Below are positions 1 through 6,010 of a stretch of DNA of 10,578 nucleotides, one piece after another (the stretch's first letter is position 1; each line of letters begins with the position of its first letter). The translations under genes were made by a program, and so were the position numbers. Under the pieces are notes generated by a model. The model had not been told where the DNA came from. It did not search any database and was given only the letters and a program-made list of their open reading frames with translations. The stretch lies in NCBI GenBank assembly GCA_002770955.1, contig PCUH01000174.1, positions 1-10,578 on the forward strand, read 5' to 3'. The stretch is from Flavobacteriales bacterium CG18_big_fil_WC_8_21_14_2_50_32_9. GTDB lineage: Bacteria > Bacteroidota > Bacteroidia > Flavobacteriales_E > Vicingaceae.

Positions 1-39
1 GCTTGCGGCCGAGGAGCTTTTAGTAAGATGAAGAAATAG
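1..39 (+). CDS. Possible 3' end of an upstream gene (partial)
   Basis: Frame 1 reads twelve codons (ACGRGAFSKMKK) and then TAG at 37-39. The lysine-rich end and the hairpin terminator 55 bases downstream suit the C-terminus of a plus-strand gene that begins before the window. The stretch is too short to identify a family. Frame 2 is also open until a TGA at 29-31, and the minus strand is open too, so the reading frame is a guess. It is visibly richer in G and C than the DNA that follows. Confidence 0.3.
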   Translation, partial: ACGRGAFSKMKK

Positions 40-93
40 CATTATATCTTATAAATGACTATTTTATAAAGTAATAGCTTACTAAAAAAAAAC

Positions 94-122
94 AAAAGCT
101 CCTGAAAAATTCAAGAGCTTTT
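94..122. terminator. Bidirectional hairpin terminator between the left-edge gene and tRNA-Ser
   Basis: AAAAGCTC at 94-101 pairs with GAGCTTTT at 115-122, and the inner TGAA/TTCA (103-106/110-113) extends the stem across one mismatch. On the plus strand the stem runs into T residues up to 125. On the minus strand it is followed by a long T tract (complement of 84-93, broken only by one G). It can therefore terminate both the plus-strand transcript entering from the left and the minus-strand tRNA-Ser transcript, whose 3' end is ten bases away. Confidence 0.75.
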
Positions 123-131
123 TTTACCTTG

Positions 132-218
132 CGGAGGGAGGGGGATTCGAACCCCCGGTACAGTTTCCCGTACGTCAGTTTAGCAAACTGGTGGTTTCAG
201 CCACTCACCCACCCCTCC
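132..218 (-). tRNA. tRNA-Ser (anticodon GCU)
   Basis: The minus strand reads a class II tRNA of 87 nt. The 7-bp acceptor stem is GGAGGGG (218-212) with TCCCTCC (139-133), closing on one G-U pair. The T arm is GGGGG-TTCGAAT-CCCCC. A long variable arm, TACGG-GAAA-CTGTA, is diagnostic of serine or leucine tRNAs. The anticodon loop TTGCTAA places GCU at 184-182, which reads AGC/AGU serine codons. The discriminator is G (132), the serine identity base. The genome continues GCAA, so CCA is not encoded and must be added by nucleotidyltransferase. Confidence 0.96.
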
Positions 219-234
219 TTTTTTTTTGGAAGTG

Positions 235-242
235 CAAATGTA
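235..242 (-). promoter_or_regulatory. Candidate -7 box of the tRNA-Ser promoter
   Basis: The minus strand reads TACATTTG, a full match to the Bacteroidota -7 consensus TAnnTTTG, 16 bases before the mature 5' end of the tRNA. I do not see a good TTTG -33 element at the expected distance, so this rests on one box plus position. Confidence 0.45.
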
Positions 243-281
243 GTAATCCATTTTAAATGAAAAAGGAAAACATTTACTTTT

Positions 282-1133
282 TTAACTAAAAAATAAATCA
301 ATGATAACAAAAGTAGCAAAAACAAGGCTCGCAATACCATTGGTTGTGAAAAATGCTAGATTAACCTTACTTAAATCTGTGGGTTTAACTAATAGATGTT
401 GATATATTAAAAGAAGTATAAAAAATAGAGTTCCTATCCAATAATAGATTCCAAAATTGGCATAAAACCCTGCTCCTATTAAAAAAAAAGCTGATATGAT
501 ATGTAAAAAGGAAGATAGTCCTAAAGCTCTTTTTTTTCCTAACCAAACAGGAATGGAATGCAATTGTTGTTGTTTATCAAAAATTTCATCTTGCAAGGCA
601 TAAATAATATCGAATCCACTAACCCAAAAAAGTACGGCAAATGAAAAAAACAAAGGCAACCAAGCAAAATTACCTGTTACTGCTAAATAAGCTCCAATAG
701 GTGCTAACCCTAAACCAACTCCTAATACAAGATGACATAATGCAGTAAATCTTTTTGTATAACTATAGCCTAACACCACCAACATTGCAACGGGAGAAAG
801 ATAAAAACACAATGGATTAATAAAATAGGTTGTCGCTACAAAAAGAACGACATTAATAATAACAAAATAGAGTGCTGAAATAGGTTTTATAGTGCCATTA
901 GGTATTTCTCTAACTTTAGCAGTTCGATCATTTGCTTCATCAATTTTTCTATCCACATACCTATTGAAAGCCATTGCCGAATTTCTGGCAAACAGCATAC
1001 ACAATATAACAAAAAACAAGGTGTTCCAATTAAAATCATTGGTAGTTTGAGTAGCCAAAAAATAACCTATTAATGCAAACGGCAGTGCAAAAATGGTATG
1101 ACTAAATTTCACTAAAGACAAATAATGCTTCAT
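282..1133 (-). CDS. UbiA-family prenyltransferase (MqnP/UbiA type)
   Basis: This is an integral-membrane aromatic prenyltransferase of 283 residues, close to the usual UbiA length. It carries both Asp-rich Mg-diphosphate motifs: NRYVDRKIDEANDRT (57-71) and GFDIIYALQDEIFD (173-186). YSYTKRFT (123-130) lies between them. Eight or so hydrophobic segments span the chain, and the N-terminus SLVKFSHTIFALPFA is typical of the family. Such enzymes attach a polyprenyl chain to a ring acid. Bacteroidota respire with menaquinone and not ubiquinone, so I infer a menaquinone-related role, possibly MqnP of the futalosine route, rather than true 4-hydroxybenzoate octaprenyltransferase. No pathway partner is adjacent. 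I chose ATG 1131-1133. The in-frame TTG at 1158-1160 adds nine residues, but it lies inside a perfect -7 promoter box and precedes the conserved N-terminus. Confidence 0.88.
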   Translation of the reverse strand: MKHYLSLVKFSHTIFALPFALIGYFLATQTTNDFNWNTLFFVILCMLFARNSAMAFNRYVDRKIDEANDRTAKVREIPNGTIKPISALYFVIINVVLFVATTYFINPLCFYLSPVAMLVVLGYSYTKRFTALCHLVLGVGLGLAPIGAYLAVTGNFAWLPLFFSFAVLFWVSGFDIIYALQDEIFDKQQQLHSIPVWLGKKRALGLSSFLHIISAFFLIGAGFYANFGIYYWIGTLFFILLLIYQHLLVKPTDLSKVNLAFFTTNGIASLVFATFVIIDLFFS

Positions 1134-1157
1134 TTTTCTGTTCACTAAAATAAAATC

Positions 1158-1165
1158 CAAAATTA
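1158..1165 (-). promoter_or_regulatory. Candidate -7 box for the UbiA-family gene
   Basis: The minus strand reads TAATTTTG, a perfect TAnnTTTG, 24 bases upstream of the chosen ATG. Transcription would start around 1150-1154, giving a leader of about 20 nt. No clear TTTG -33 box is present. The box contains the alternative TTG start, which argues against that longer reading frame. Confidence 0.4.
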
Positions 1166-1191
1166 GCCATTGTAATTTATAAAAGATAATT

Positions 1192-1222
1192 GTTTGTTAT
1201 TTTGATATTTTTTTTACTTTAG
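1192..1222 (+). promoter_or_regulatory. Candidate promoter of the lipoprotein gene pair
   Basis: TTTG (1192-1195), then 19 bases, then TACTTTAG (1215-1222). This fits the Bacteroidota -33/-7 arrangement with one mismatch in the -7 box. The predicted start is about 1227, leaving a leader of roughly 20 nt before ATG 1249. The leader contains a tandem TAAACTAT duplication just before the ATG. Confidence 0.45.
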
Positions 1223-1248
1223 CTGAAATTTTAAACTATTAAACTATT

Positions 1249-2070
1249 ATGAAAATTAAATTTATTAGCATTGTTTTTATTTGTTTTGCTTTTGCAGCAT
1301 GTGAAGATTCAACAACTGAAGAACCAATTGAAAATGAAATAGCTATTGAAGCTACCACTGAAGAAGTGGATCAAGGTGAATCACTCTCATATATGCTTCC
1401 TTCTCCTTTACAAATTGCCGAAATTTTTAAAAATTCTGGATTAAATTTTGTCGGAGATTTAACCAATCCTAAAGAAAAAATAACTTCATACAATACCAAA
1501 TACAGTCAAAAATTAAATTTTGGAATTTATTCAGCCGATATGGCATATTGTATTATAAATGATCAAACACAACCAGCAATTGATTATCTACATAATTTAA
1601 AACAACTTTCTGAAAAATTATGGATGACTGATATTTTCAACTCCATGGGACTTAGTAAAAGATTAGAAAGTAACATTGGAAATCATGATTCTTTAACTAT
1701 TATAATGGCTGATTTACAAATTCTTTTGGATGATTATTTAGTTGATAATGGAATGGGATATACGGGCCCTGTCATTTTTGCTGGAGCATGGATAGAAACC
1801 ATGTATTTAGGAGCGGAAGTAAATAAAACCAATTCAAATGAAAAATTAATTTATAGATTAACTGAGCAATCTGTTGTATTGGATAACTTAATAAAAGCAC
1901 TTACACAAGCTGACTTAGACAATGACTTTACTGAATTAATTACTGACCTTAAAAAAATTGATGCTCATTTTGATGTGTTAGAAACTAATGAAGATGGTGT
2001 TTTAACGGAATCTCAAATTAATGATTTAAGTATTTTAATTGTTCAAGTTAGAAATAAAATTATTCAATAA
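1249..2070 (+). CDS. Surface or periplasmic lipoprotein of unknown function
   Basis: The protein has 273 residues. A type II signal peptide (basic start MKIK, hydrophobic 5-17) ends in the lipobox FAAC, making Cys18 the lipidated residue. It is followed at once by Glu-Asp and a long acidic stretch (19-44). In Bacteroidetes, acidic residues just after the lipidated Cys can act as a surface-export signal, so outer-leaflet display is possible. The mature part looks alpha-helical. Landmarks are LPSPLQIAEIFKNSGL (50-65), FGIYSADMAY (91-100) and GPVIFAGAWIETMY (173-186), which look like a conserved hydrophobic core and not low complexity. I recall similar uncharacterised proteins in Bacteroidetes but can name no domain. 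The next gene follows after 25 bases on the same strand, probably in one transcript. Confidence 0.85.
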   Translation: MKIKFISIVFICFAFAACEDSTTEEPIENEIAIEATTEEVDQGESLSYMLPSPLQIAEIFKNSGLNFVGDLTNPKEKITSYNTKYSQKLNFGIYSADMAYCIINDQTQPAIDYLHNLKQLSEKLWMTDIFNSMGLSKRLESNIGNHDSLTIIMADLQILLDDYLVDNGMGYTGPVIFAGAWIETMYLGAEVNKTNSNEKLIYRLTEQSVVLDNLIKALTQADLDNDFTELITDLKKIDAHFDVLETNEDGVLTESQINDLSILIVQVRNKIIQ

Positions 2071-2095
2071 CTCAAACCAAAATCAAATTATAGAA

Positions 2096-2566
2096 ATGAA
2101 AAAAGCACTAATTTACAGCTCATTTGCACTCTTATTAAGCGTTTCTTCTGCATTTTCGTATATAGAAGAAGTTCAATGTGTCGCTTCAGAACTAAAAGCG
2201 GAGTTAAAGCAGTTATTAAAGCCTGAATATAAATACGATTCCTCTCAGATAACTCGCGTAAGTTATAAAAAAGAGGCTTCTCAATCGGGCATTGAAGTTC
2301 CTTTGTTTATGGGCGAAAAATATCGCTTTTTATTTAATATTGCTGGTTTACCAAAAGACATAGATATTACTATTTATGATAGAAAGCCTACCAGTAAAAA
2401 CAAAATTGCTTTGTTTTCTCTAAAAGATGTTAAGGAAGAAGGTAAGCATATTTACAGCTTTGAACCTGTTAAATCAAAAAAAATGTATATCGTTTATTCT
2501 ATACCTGCAACTGAAGAACAAAATTTGAGTGGTTGTGTTGCCTTTTTGTTGGGTTATAAATTATAA
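2096..2566 (+). CDS. Small secreted protein of unknown function
   Basis: The protein has 156 residues with a Sec signal peptide (MKKALIYSSFALLLSVSSA), cleaved near residue 19-21. The mature part has only two cysteines, Cys28 and Cys147, which could form one disulfide linking the N-terminus to the conserved-looking end SGCVAFLLGYKL. Between them, alternating hydrophobic stretches (68-81, 90-95, 119-136) suggest a small beta-sandwich. I assign no function. ATG 2096 was chosen over an upstream in-frame TTG (2039), which would overlap the lipoprotein gene and put 19 polar residues before the signal peptide. The gene lies 25 bases behind the lipoprotein gene, so the two may act together in the envelope. 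Its last 13 bases overlap the end of murQ on the opposite strand. Confidence 0.82.
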   Translation: MKKALIYSSFALLLSVSSAFSYIEEVQCVASELKAELKQLLKPEYKYDSSQITRVSYKKEASQSGIEVPLFMGEKYRFLFNIAGLPKDIDITIYDRKPTSKNKIALFSLKDVKEEGKHIYSFEPVKSKKMYIVYSIPATEEQNLSGCVAFLLGYKL

Positions 2567-3360
2567 TTATCTATTGCTTTTCTAACACTACCGTATTTAA
2601 TTAATAATTCATTAGCTTTTTGATAATCTATTGATAATGTTTTCATCAGCATTTGAGTTCCTCTATCCACTAATTTATTGTTAGACAGCTGCATATCAAC
2701 CATTTTGTTTCCTTTCACTTTTCCCAACTTTATCATTACAGCCGTAGAAATCATATTCAGCACTAACTTTTGAGCTGTTCCTGATTTCATTCTGGTGCTT
2801 CCCGTTACAAATTCAGGACCTACAATTACTTCTATGGGGTAATTGGCAACTTCGGCAATTTTCGATTGGGAATTGCAAACAATACATCCCGTTACAATTC
2901 CATTTTTATTACAAGCAGACAAACCTCCAACAACATAAGGAGTAGAACCAGAGGCAGCAATACCAATAACCACATCATTGGAGTTGATGTTGTATTGCTG
3001 TAAATCTTTCCAAGCTTGTTCGGTGTCGTCTTCAGCAAATTCCACTGCTTTTCTTATGGCAGCATCGCCACCAGCAATCAAACCTATTACTAAGTTAAAA
3101 TCTACACCAAAAGTAGGTGGACATTCAGAAGCATCCACCACACCTAATCTGCCACTTGTTCCAGCTCCAATATAAAATAATCTTCCACCAAGTAGCATTT
3201 TTTCTACTATCACATCAACCAAAAGTGTAATATTGGCTATGCATTTTTCTACAGCAACAGCCACTTTTTTGTCTTCATTATTAATGTTGATTAATAATTC
3301 TTTGGTTGACATTTTTTCTAGTTCATCGTAGTGAGAATCTGATTCAGTAGTCTTTTGCAT
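2554..3360 (-). CDS. murQ: N-acetylmuramic acid 6-phosphate etherase
   Basis: MurQ cleaves the D-lactyl ether of MurNAc-6-phosphate to give GlcNAc-6-phosphate and D-lactate, a cytoplasmic step in peptidoglycan recycling. The 268 residues form a SIS sugar-isomerase fold: GAGTSGRLG (65-73) for the sugar phosphate, ASECPPTFG (77-85), and the family signature GPEFVTGSTRMKSGTAQK (181-198). Glu79 and Glu110 (in FAEDD) sit where E. coli MurQ has its catalytic Glu83 and Glu114. It is slightly shorter than the E. coli enzyme. No MurNAc kinase or transporter gene is beside it. It lies downstream of ahcY on the same strand, but a strong terminator separates them, and no good promoter box is evident in the 84-base gap, so how it is transcribed is unclear. 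Its 3' end overlaps the convergent secreted-protein gene. Confidence 0.95.
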   Translation of the reverse strand: MQKTTESDSHYDELEKMSTKELLININNEDKKVAVAVEKCIANITLLVDVIVEKMLLGGRLFYIGAGTSGRLGVVDASECPPTFGVDFNLVIGLIAGGDAAIRKAVEFAEDDTEQAWKDLQQYNINSNDVVIGIAASGSTPYVVGGLSACNKNGIVTGCIVCNSQSKIAEVANYPIEVIVGPEFVTGSTRMKSGTAQKLVLNMISTAVMIKLGKVKGNKMVDMQLSNNKLVDRGTQMLMKTLSIDYQKANELLIKYGSVRKAIDNYNL

Positions 3361-3388
3361 GATAAAAATTTTGAATGTAAAGATAAAA

Positions 3389-3422
3389 AAAGAACCGTAA
3401 CAACTATTTGTTACGGTTCTTT
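3389..3422 (-). terminator. Rho-independent terminator of ahcY
   Basis: A perfect 15-bp stem, TTGTTACGGTTCTTT (3408-3422) with its complement at 3389-3403, closes a 4-base loop (3404-3407). On the minus strand it starts 22 bases after the ahcY stop codon and runs into a T tract (complement of 3385-3391). It ends 28 bases before the murQ start codon, so it should limit readthrough from ahcY into murQ. Confidence 0.85.
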
Positions 3423-3444
3423 ATTAAAATAGTAATACAGAAAT

Positions 3445-4758
3445 TTAATATCTGTAATATTCTGGTTTGTATGGCCCTTGAACCTCAACACCAATATATT
3501 TAGCTTGCTCTGGAGTTAATTCATCTAATTCAACACCAATTTTTGCTAAGTGCAAACGAGCCACTTTTTCATCTAAATGCTTAGGCAACATATATACTTC
3601 GTTTTTGTAGCTAGCTGAGTTTTTCCATAATTCTAATTGAGCTAAAACTTGGTTAGTGAAAGAATTACTCATTACAAAAGAAGGATGTCCTGTTGCACAA
3701 CCTAAGTTTACTAATCTACCTTCTGCTAATAAGATGATTTGATTACCATTTTTCAGGTTATACATATCAACCTGAGGTTTGATAGTATCCTTTTTAGCAT
3801 TTGCATTTAACCAAGCAACATCTATTTCTGTGTCGAAATGACCAATATTACAAACGATAGCTTTGTCTTTCATTTTTTCGAAATGACGACCTTGAATAAT
3901 GTCTTTGTTTCCTGTTGTTGTAACAATAATGTCGCCTTGTCCAACAACATTATCCATTTTTTTAACAGCAAAACCATCCATAGCAGCTTGCAATGCACAA
4001 ATTGGGTCAATTTCAGTAACAATTACTCTAGCTCCTGCACCTCTTAAAGAAGCAGCAGAACCCTTACCTACATCACCATATCCAGCAACAACAGCCACTT
4101 TTCCAGCCATCATTACATCTGTTGCTCTTCTTATTGCGTCAACCAAAGACTCTTTACATCCATATTTGTTATCAAATTTAGATTTAGTAACAGAATCATT
4201 GATATTAATAGCAGGCATTACTAATGTTCCGTTTTTCATTCTTTCATACAAACGGTGAACACCCGTAGTTGTTTCTTCAGAAAGACCTTTAATATCTTTT
4301 GCTAATTCTGGGTAGCTATCAAAAACCATATTGGTTAAATCACCACCATCATCTAAAATCATGTTCAATGGTTTTCCGCCTTCAAAAGCAAAAAGTGTTT
4401 GTTCTATACACCAGTTAAATTCTTCTTCATTTAATCCTTTCCAAGCAAAAACAGGAACACCTGTAGCAGCAATAGCAGCAGCAGCCTGATCTTGAGTTGA
4501 AAAGATATTGCATGAAGACCAACTTACTTCAGCACCTAGATGCACTAATGTTTCAATTAAAACAGCAGTTTGAATAGTCATGTGTAAGCAACCTGCAATT
4601 CTTGCACCAGCTAAAGGTTTAGAATTTCCAAATTCTTCTCTAATAGCCATTAATCCTGGCATTTCAGCTTCTGCTAATCTAATTTCTTTTCTTCCCCATT
4701 CGGCTAGGGAAATGTCTTTTACTTTGTACGGTAATTTTTCCACGTTTGTAGTATTCAT
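3445..4758 (-). CDS. ahcY: Adenosylhomocysteinase (S-adenosyl-L-homocysteine hydrolase)
   Basis: This cytoplasmic NAD-dependent enzyme splits S-adenosylhomocysteine into homocysteine and adenosine, removing the product inhibitor of SAM methyltransferases. The 437 residues are full length. Residues matching the human active site are visible: His59 in AGCLHMTIQTA, Asp137 in DDGGDLTNMV, Glu162 in SEETTTGVH, Lys192 and Asp196 in NDSVTKSKFDNKYGC, and Cys201. The Rossmann NAD motif is VVAGYGDVGKGSA (223-235). The C-terminal tail GPYKPEYYRY supplies the Lys431 and Tyr435 that reach the neighbouring subunit's NAD. The ATG at 4756-4758 is unambiguous. A TAnnTTTG box lies upstream (4796-4803) and a strong hairpin terminator follows, so it is probably monocistronic. 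The predicted leader of about 30 nt is too short for an SAH or SAM riboswitch, and I saw none. Confidence 0.98.
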   Translation of the reverse strand: MNTTNVEKLPYKVKDISLAEWGRKEIRLAEAEMPGLMAIREEFGNSKPLAGARIAGCLHMTIQTAVLIETLVHLGAEVSWSSCNIFSTQDQAAAAIAATGVPVFAWKGLNEEEFNWCIEQTLFAFEGGKPLNMILDDGGDLTNMVFDSYPELAKDIKGLSEETTTGVHRLYERMKNGTLVMPAININDSVTKSKFDNKYGCKESLVDAIRRATDVMMAGKVAVVAGYGDVGKGSAASLRGAGARVIVTEIDPICALQAAMDGFAVKKMDNVVGQGDIIVTTTGNKDIIQGRHFEKMKDKAIVCNIGHFDTEIDVAWLNANAKKDTIKPQVDMYNLKNGNQIILLAEGRLVNLGCATGHPSFVMSNSFTNQVLAQLELWKNSASYKNEVYMLPKHLDEKVARLHLAKIGVELDELTPEQAKYIGVEVQGPYKPEYYRY

Positions 4759-4795
4759 AGTTATAAAGTTTTTTATTTTAGGTTAACAAAATTAA

Positions 4796-4826
4796 CAAAT
4801 ATACTGAAACTTTGCAGGTTTTCAGA
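4796..4826 (-). promoter_or_regulatory. Candidate ahcY promoter
   Basis: On the minus strand TCTG (4826-4823) is followed after 19 bases by TATATTTG (4803-4796). The -7 box is a perfect TAnnTTTG and the -33 box has one mismatch to TTTG. Transcription would begin near 4790, about 32 bases before the ATG. A second TAnnTTTG match (4794-4787) overlaps just downstream and could be an alternative. Confidence 0.5.
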
Positions 4827-4846
4827 AGAAAACTTGCTTAGCTTCA

Positions 4847-5114
4847 GTTATACTCGAAACCAAAGCTTTAAATAGTGTTTGTCCATAAAGTCAGTGTCTA
4901 GTTCATAATGTTCGAGTTCAAGGCTTGTGAAGTTTTTAATCGTCAGGAGTTTACTTATGTAAATGACTGCGATAAAAAACGAGCATAACGCAGAACCGAG
5001 CGAAAGCGAGTTCATGAAAACCTTTAAAAAACAATAAATACACTGAATAAATCGGACATTATGGACAGACATTAAATAATTCAATCCGAATGCTTAGTAT
5101 GGTTTCGGTATAAC
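4847..5114. repeat. 268-bp nested inverted-repeat element (MITE-like / structured repeat)
   Basis: This fills most of the gene-free stretch between ahcY and the GGGPS gene. Three inverted repeats are nested about one centre. The outer pair, GTTATACTCGAAACCA (4847-4862) and TGGTTTCGGTATAAC (5100-5114), is complementary except for one extra T. The middle pair is TGTTTGTCCATAAAGTC (4876-4892) against 5055-5071, with 15 of 17 matching. The inner pair is 4932-4954 against 4959-4980, with a 4-base loop. The element carries no convincing gene: the 78-codon minus-strand frame across it (4848-5084) merely reads through the repeat arms. It resembles a non-autonomous mobile or intergenic structured repeat. 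I see no clear target-site duplication, and other copies cannot be checked from this window. Confidence 0.7.
4932..4980. repeat. Central hairpin of the nested element
   Basis: GTTTTTAATCG...GAGTTTAC (4932-4954) can pair with GTAAATGACTGCGATAAAAAAC (4959-4980) around the loop TTAT, with roughly 18 of 23 positions paired. It is the innermost of the three nested inverted repeats and could form on either strand as RNA, or as a cruciform in DNA. Confidence 0.65.
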
Positions 5115-5153
5115 CTTTTAGGAATTAGCATTAAATCAATAAAATTTATAAAG

Positions 5154-5187
5154 TTTCATCGTATTATTTAACTATTATGTAAGTTTG
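5154..5187 (+). promoter_or_regulatory. Candidate GGGPS promoter, nearly leaderless
   Basis: TAAGTTTG (5180-5187) is a perfect TAnnTTTG. A weak -33 candidate, TTTC (5154-5157), lies 22 bases before it. Transcription would start about 5191-5195, right at the ATG at 5196. The GTG at 5187-5189 overlaps the box, so it would not be transcribed. This decides the start codon in favour of the ATG. Confidence 0.5.
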
Positions 5188-5195
5188 TGTTTCTT

Positions 5196-5966
5196 ATGGC
5201 AGACAATAAAATTTATACTACTATCACTAAATTAGCGAATGACGACAAAAAAATGTTGGCAATTTTAGTTGATCCTGATAAACAAGATTTTGCGTGTTTA
5301 AATAAAACAATTGCTAATTGTAATAATGCTGATGTTGATTTTATATTTGTTGGAGGAAGTTTATTAACCTCAGGTGATTTAGCAAAAACGGTTCGCTTTA
5401 TAAAAGAAAATTCATCCATTCCTGTGATTATTTTCCCTGGAAGTCCCAATCAAATTTCAAATTATGCCGATGGTATTTTATTTTTATCACTTATTTCTGG
5501 TAGAAACCCTGAATTCCTGATAGGAAATCAGGTGGTTGCGGCTCCTTTTGTTAAAAAAGCAAACTTAGAAGTACTTTCAACAGGATATATGTTGGTTGAT
5601 GGAGGAACACAAACCACCGCAAGTTATGTAAGTAACACCAATCCACTTCCTTATAACAAACCTGAAATAGCCGCTGTAACTGCTTTAGCAGGAGAATATT
5701 TAGGGATGAATTTGATTTATATTGATGGTGGAAGTGGGGCTAAAAAATGCATCAGCATAGAAATGGTAAAACAGACAAAAGCACTAATTAGTGTTCCTTT
5801 GTTAATTGGTGGAGGTATTAGAACATCTCAAGCAGCTAATGAAATTTACTTAGCAGGTGCAGATATGCTTGTTATAGGAAATGGAGCTGAAGAAAACCGT
5901 TCTTTAATTACTGAAATTTCAACTGTAAAAAATCAATTGAACAAAGCCTCTGTGATTAAGAATTAA
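5196..5966 (+). CDS. Geranylgeranylglyceryl-phosphate synthase (group II GGGPS/PcrB family)
   Basis: The enzyme joins a polyprenyl diphosphate to sn-glycerol-1-phosphate, the first ether bond of archaeal-type lipids. The 256 residues form a TIM barrel with family landmarks in order: LVDPDK (24-29), FVGGS (51-55), FPGSPNQIS (80-88), YMLVDGG (131-137), IYIDGGSGA (174-182), LLIGGGIRT (203-211) and VIGNG (226-230). The phosphate-binding glycines of the last three are intact. Bacteroidetes members of group II have been reported to use geranylgeranyl diphosphate, and that is the likely substrate here, though chain length cannot be read with certainty. ATG 5196 was preferred over GTG 5187, which lies in the promoter box. 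The gene is monocistronic, follows the nested repeat and converges on purC 44 bases away. No glycerol-1-phosphate dehydrogenase is in view. Confidence 0.93.
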   Translation: MADNKIYTTITKLANDDKKMLAILVDPDKQDFACLNKTIANCNNADVDFIFVGGSLLTSGDLAKTVRFIKENSSIPVIIFPGSPNQISNYADGILFLSLISGRNPEFLIGNQVVAAPFVKKANLEVLSTGYMLVDGGTQTTASYVSNTNPLPYNKPEIAAVTALAGEYLGMNLIYIDGGSGAKKCISIEMVKQTKALISVPLLIGGGIRTSQAANEIYLAGADMLVIGNGAEENRSLITEISTVKNQLNKASVIKN

Positions 5967-6010
5967 AAATTATGTACCTATTCTGCGACCCATTTTTCTT
6001 CTTTTTGCCC

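Noticed and set aside
282..1133. Digeranylgeranylglyceryl-phosphate synthase (UbiA superfamily) as partner of the GGGPS
   Set aside because: The NRYVDRKIDEANDRT and GFDIIYALQDEIFD motifs and the N-terminus fit the UbiA/MqnP group better, and the genes are not adjacent. It is kept only as a test in the findings.
1231..1251. Tandem TAAACTAT repeat before the lipoprotein ATG, with a shared AACTATTATG at 5170-5179
   Set aside because: The shared string is 10 bases in AT-rich DNA. At 5170-5179 it lies upstream of the predicted transcript, and its ATG is followed at once by TAA. Probably chance.
3838..4258. Plus-strand open frames inside ahcY
   Set aside because: They are antisense to a well-conserved full-length enzyme gene, have low-complexity translations and no independent start signals.
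4759..4850. Possible SAH or SAM riboswitch upstream of ahcY
   Set aside because: The predicted leader is only about 30 nt and shows no pseudoknot or multi-stem structure. The palindrome further upstream lies beyond the promoter.
4848..5084. 78-codon minus-strand open frame
   Set aside because: It runs through the arms of the nested inverted repeat, has no family resemblance, and its composition is explained by the palindrome. I treat it as non-coding.
5967..6010. Possible terminator between the convergent GGGPS gene and purC
   Set aside because: There are T-rich runs but no stem of useful length that I can see.
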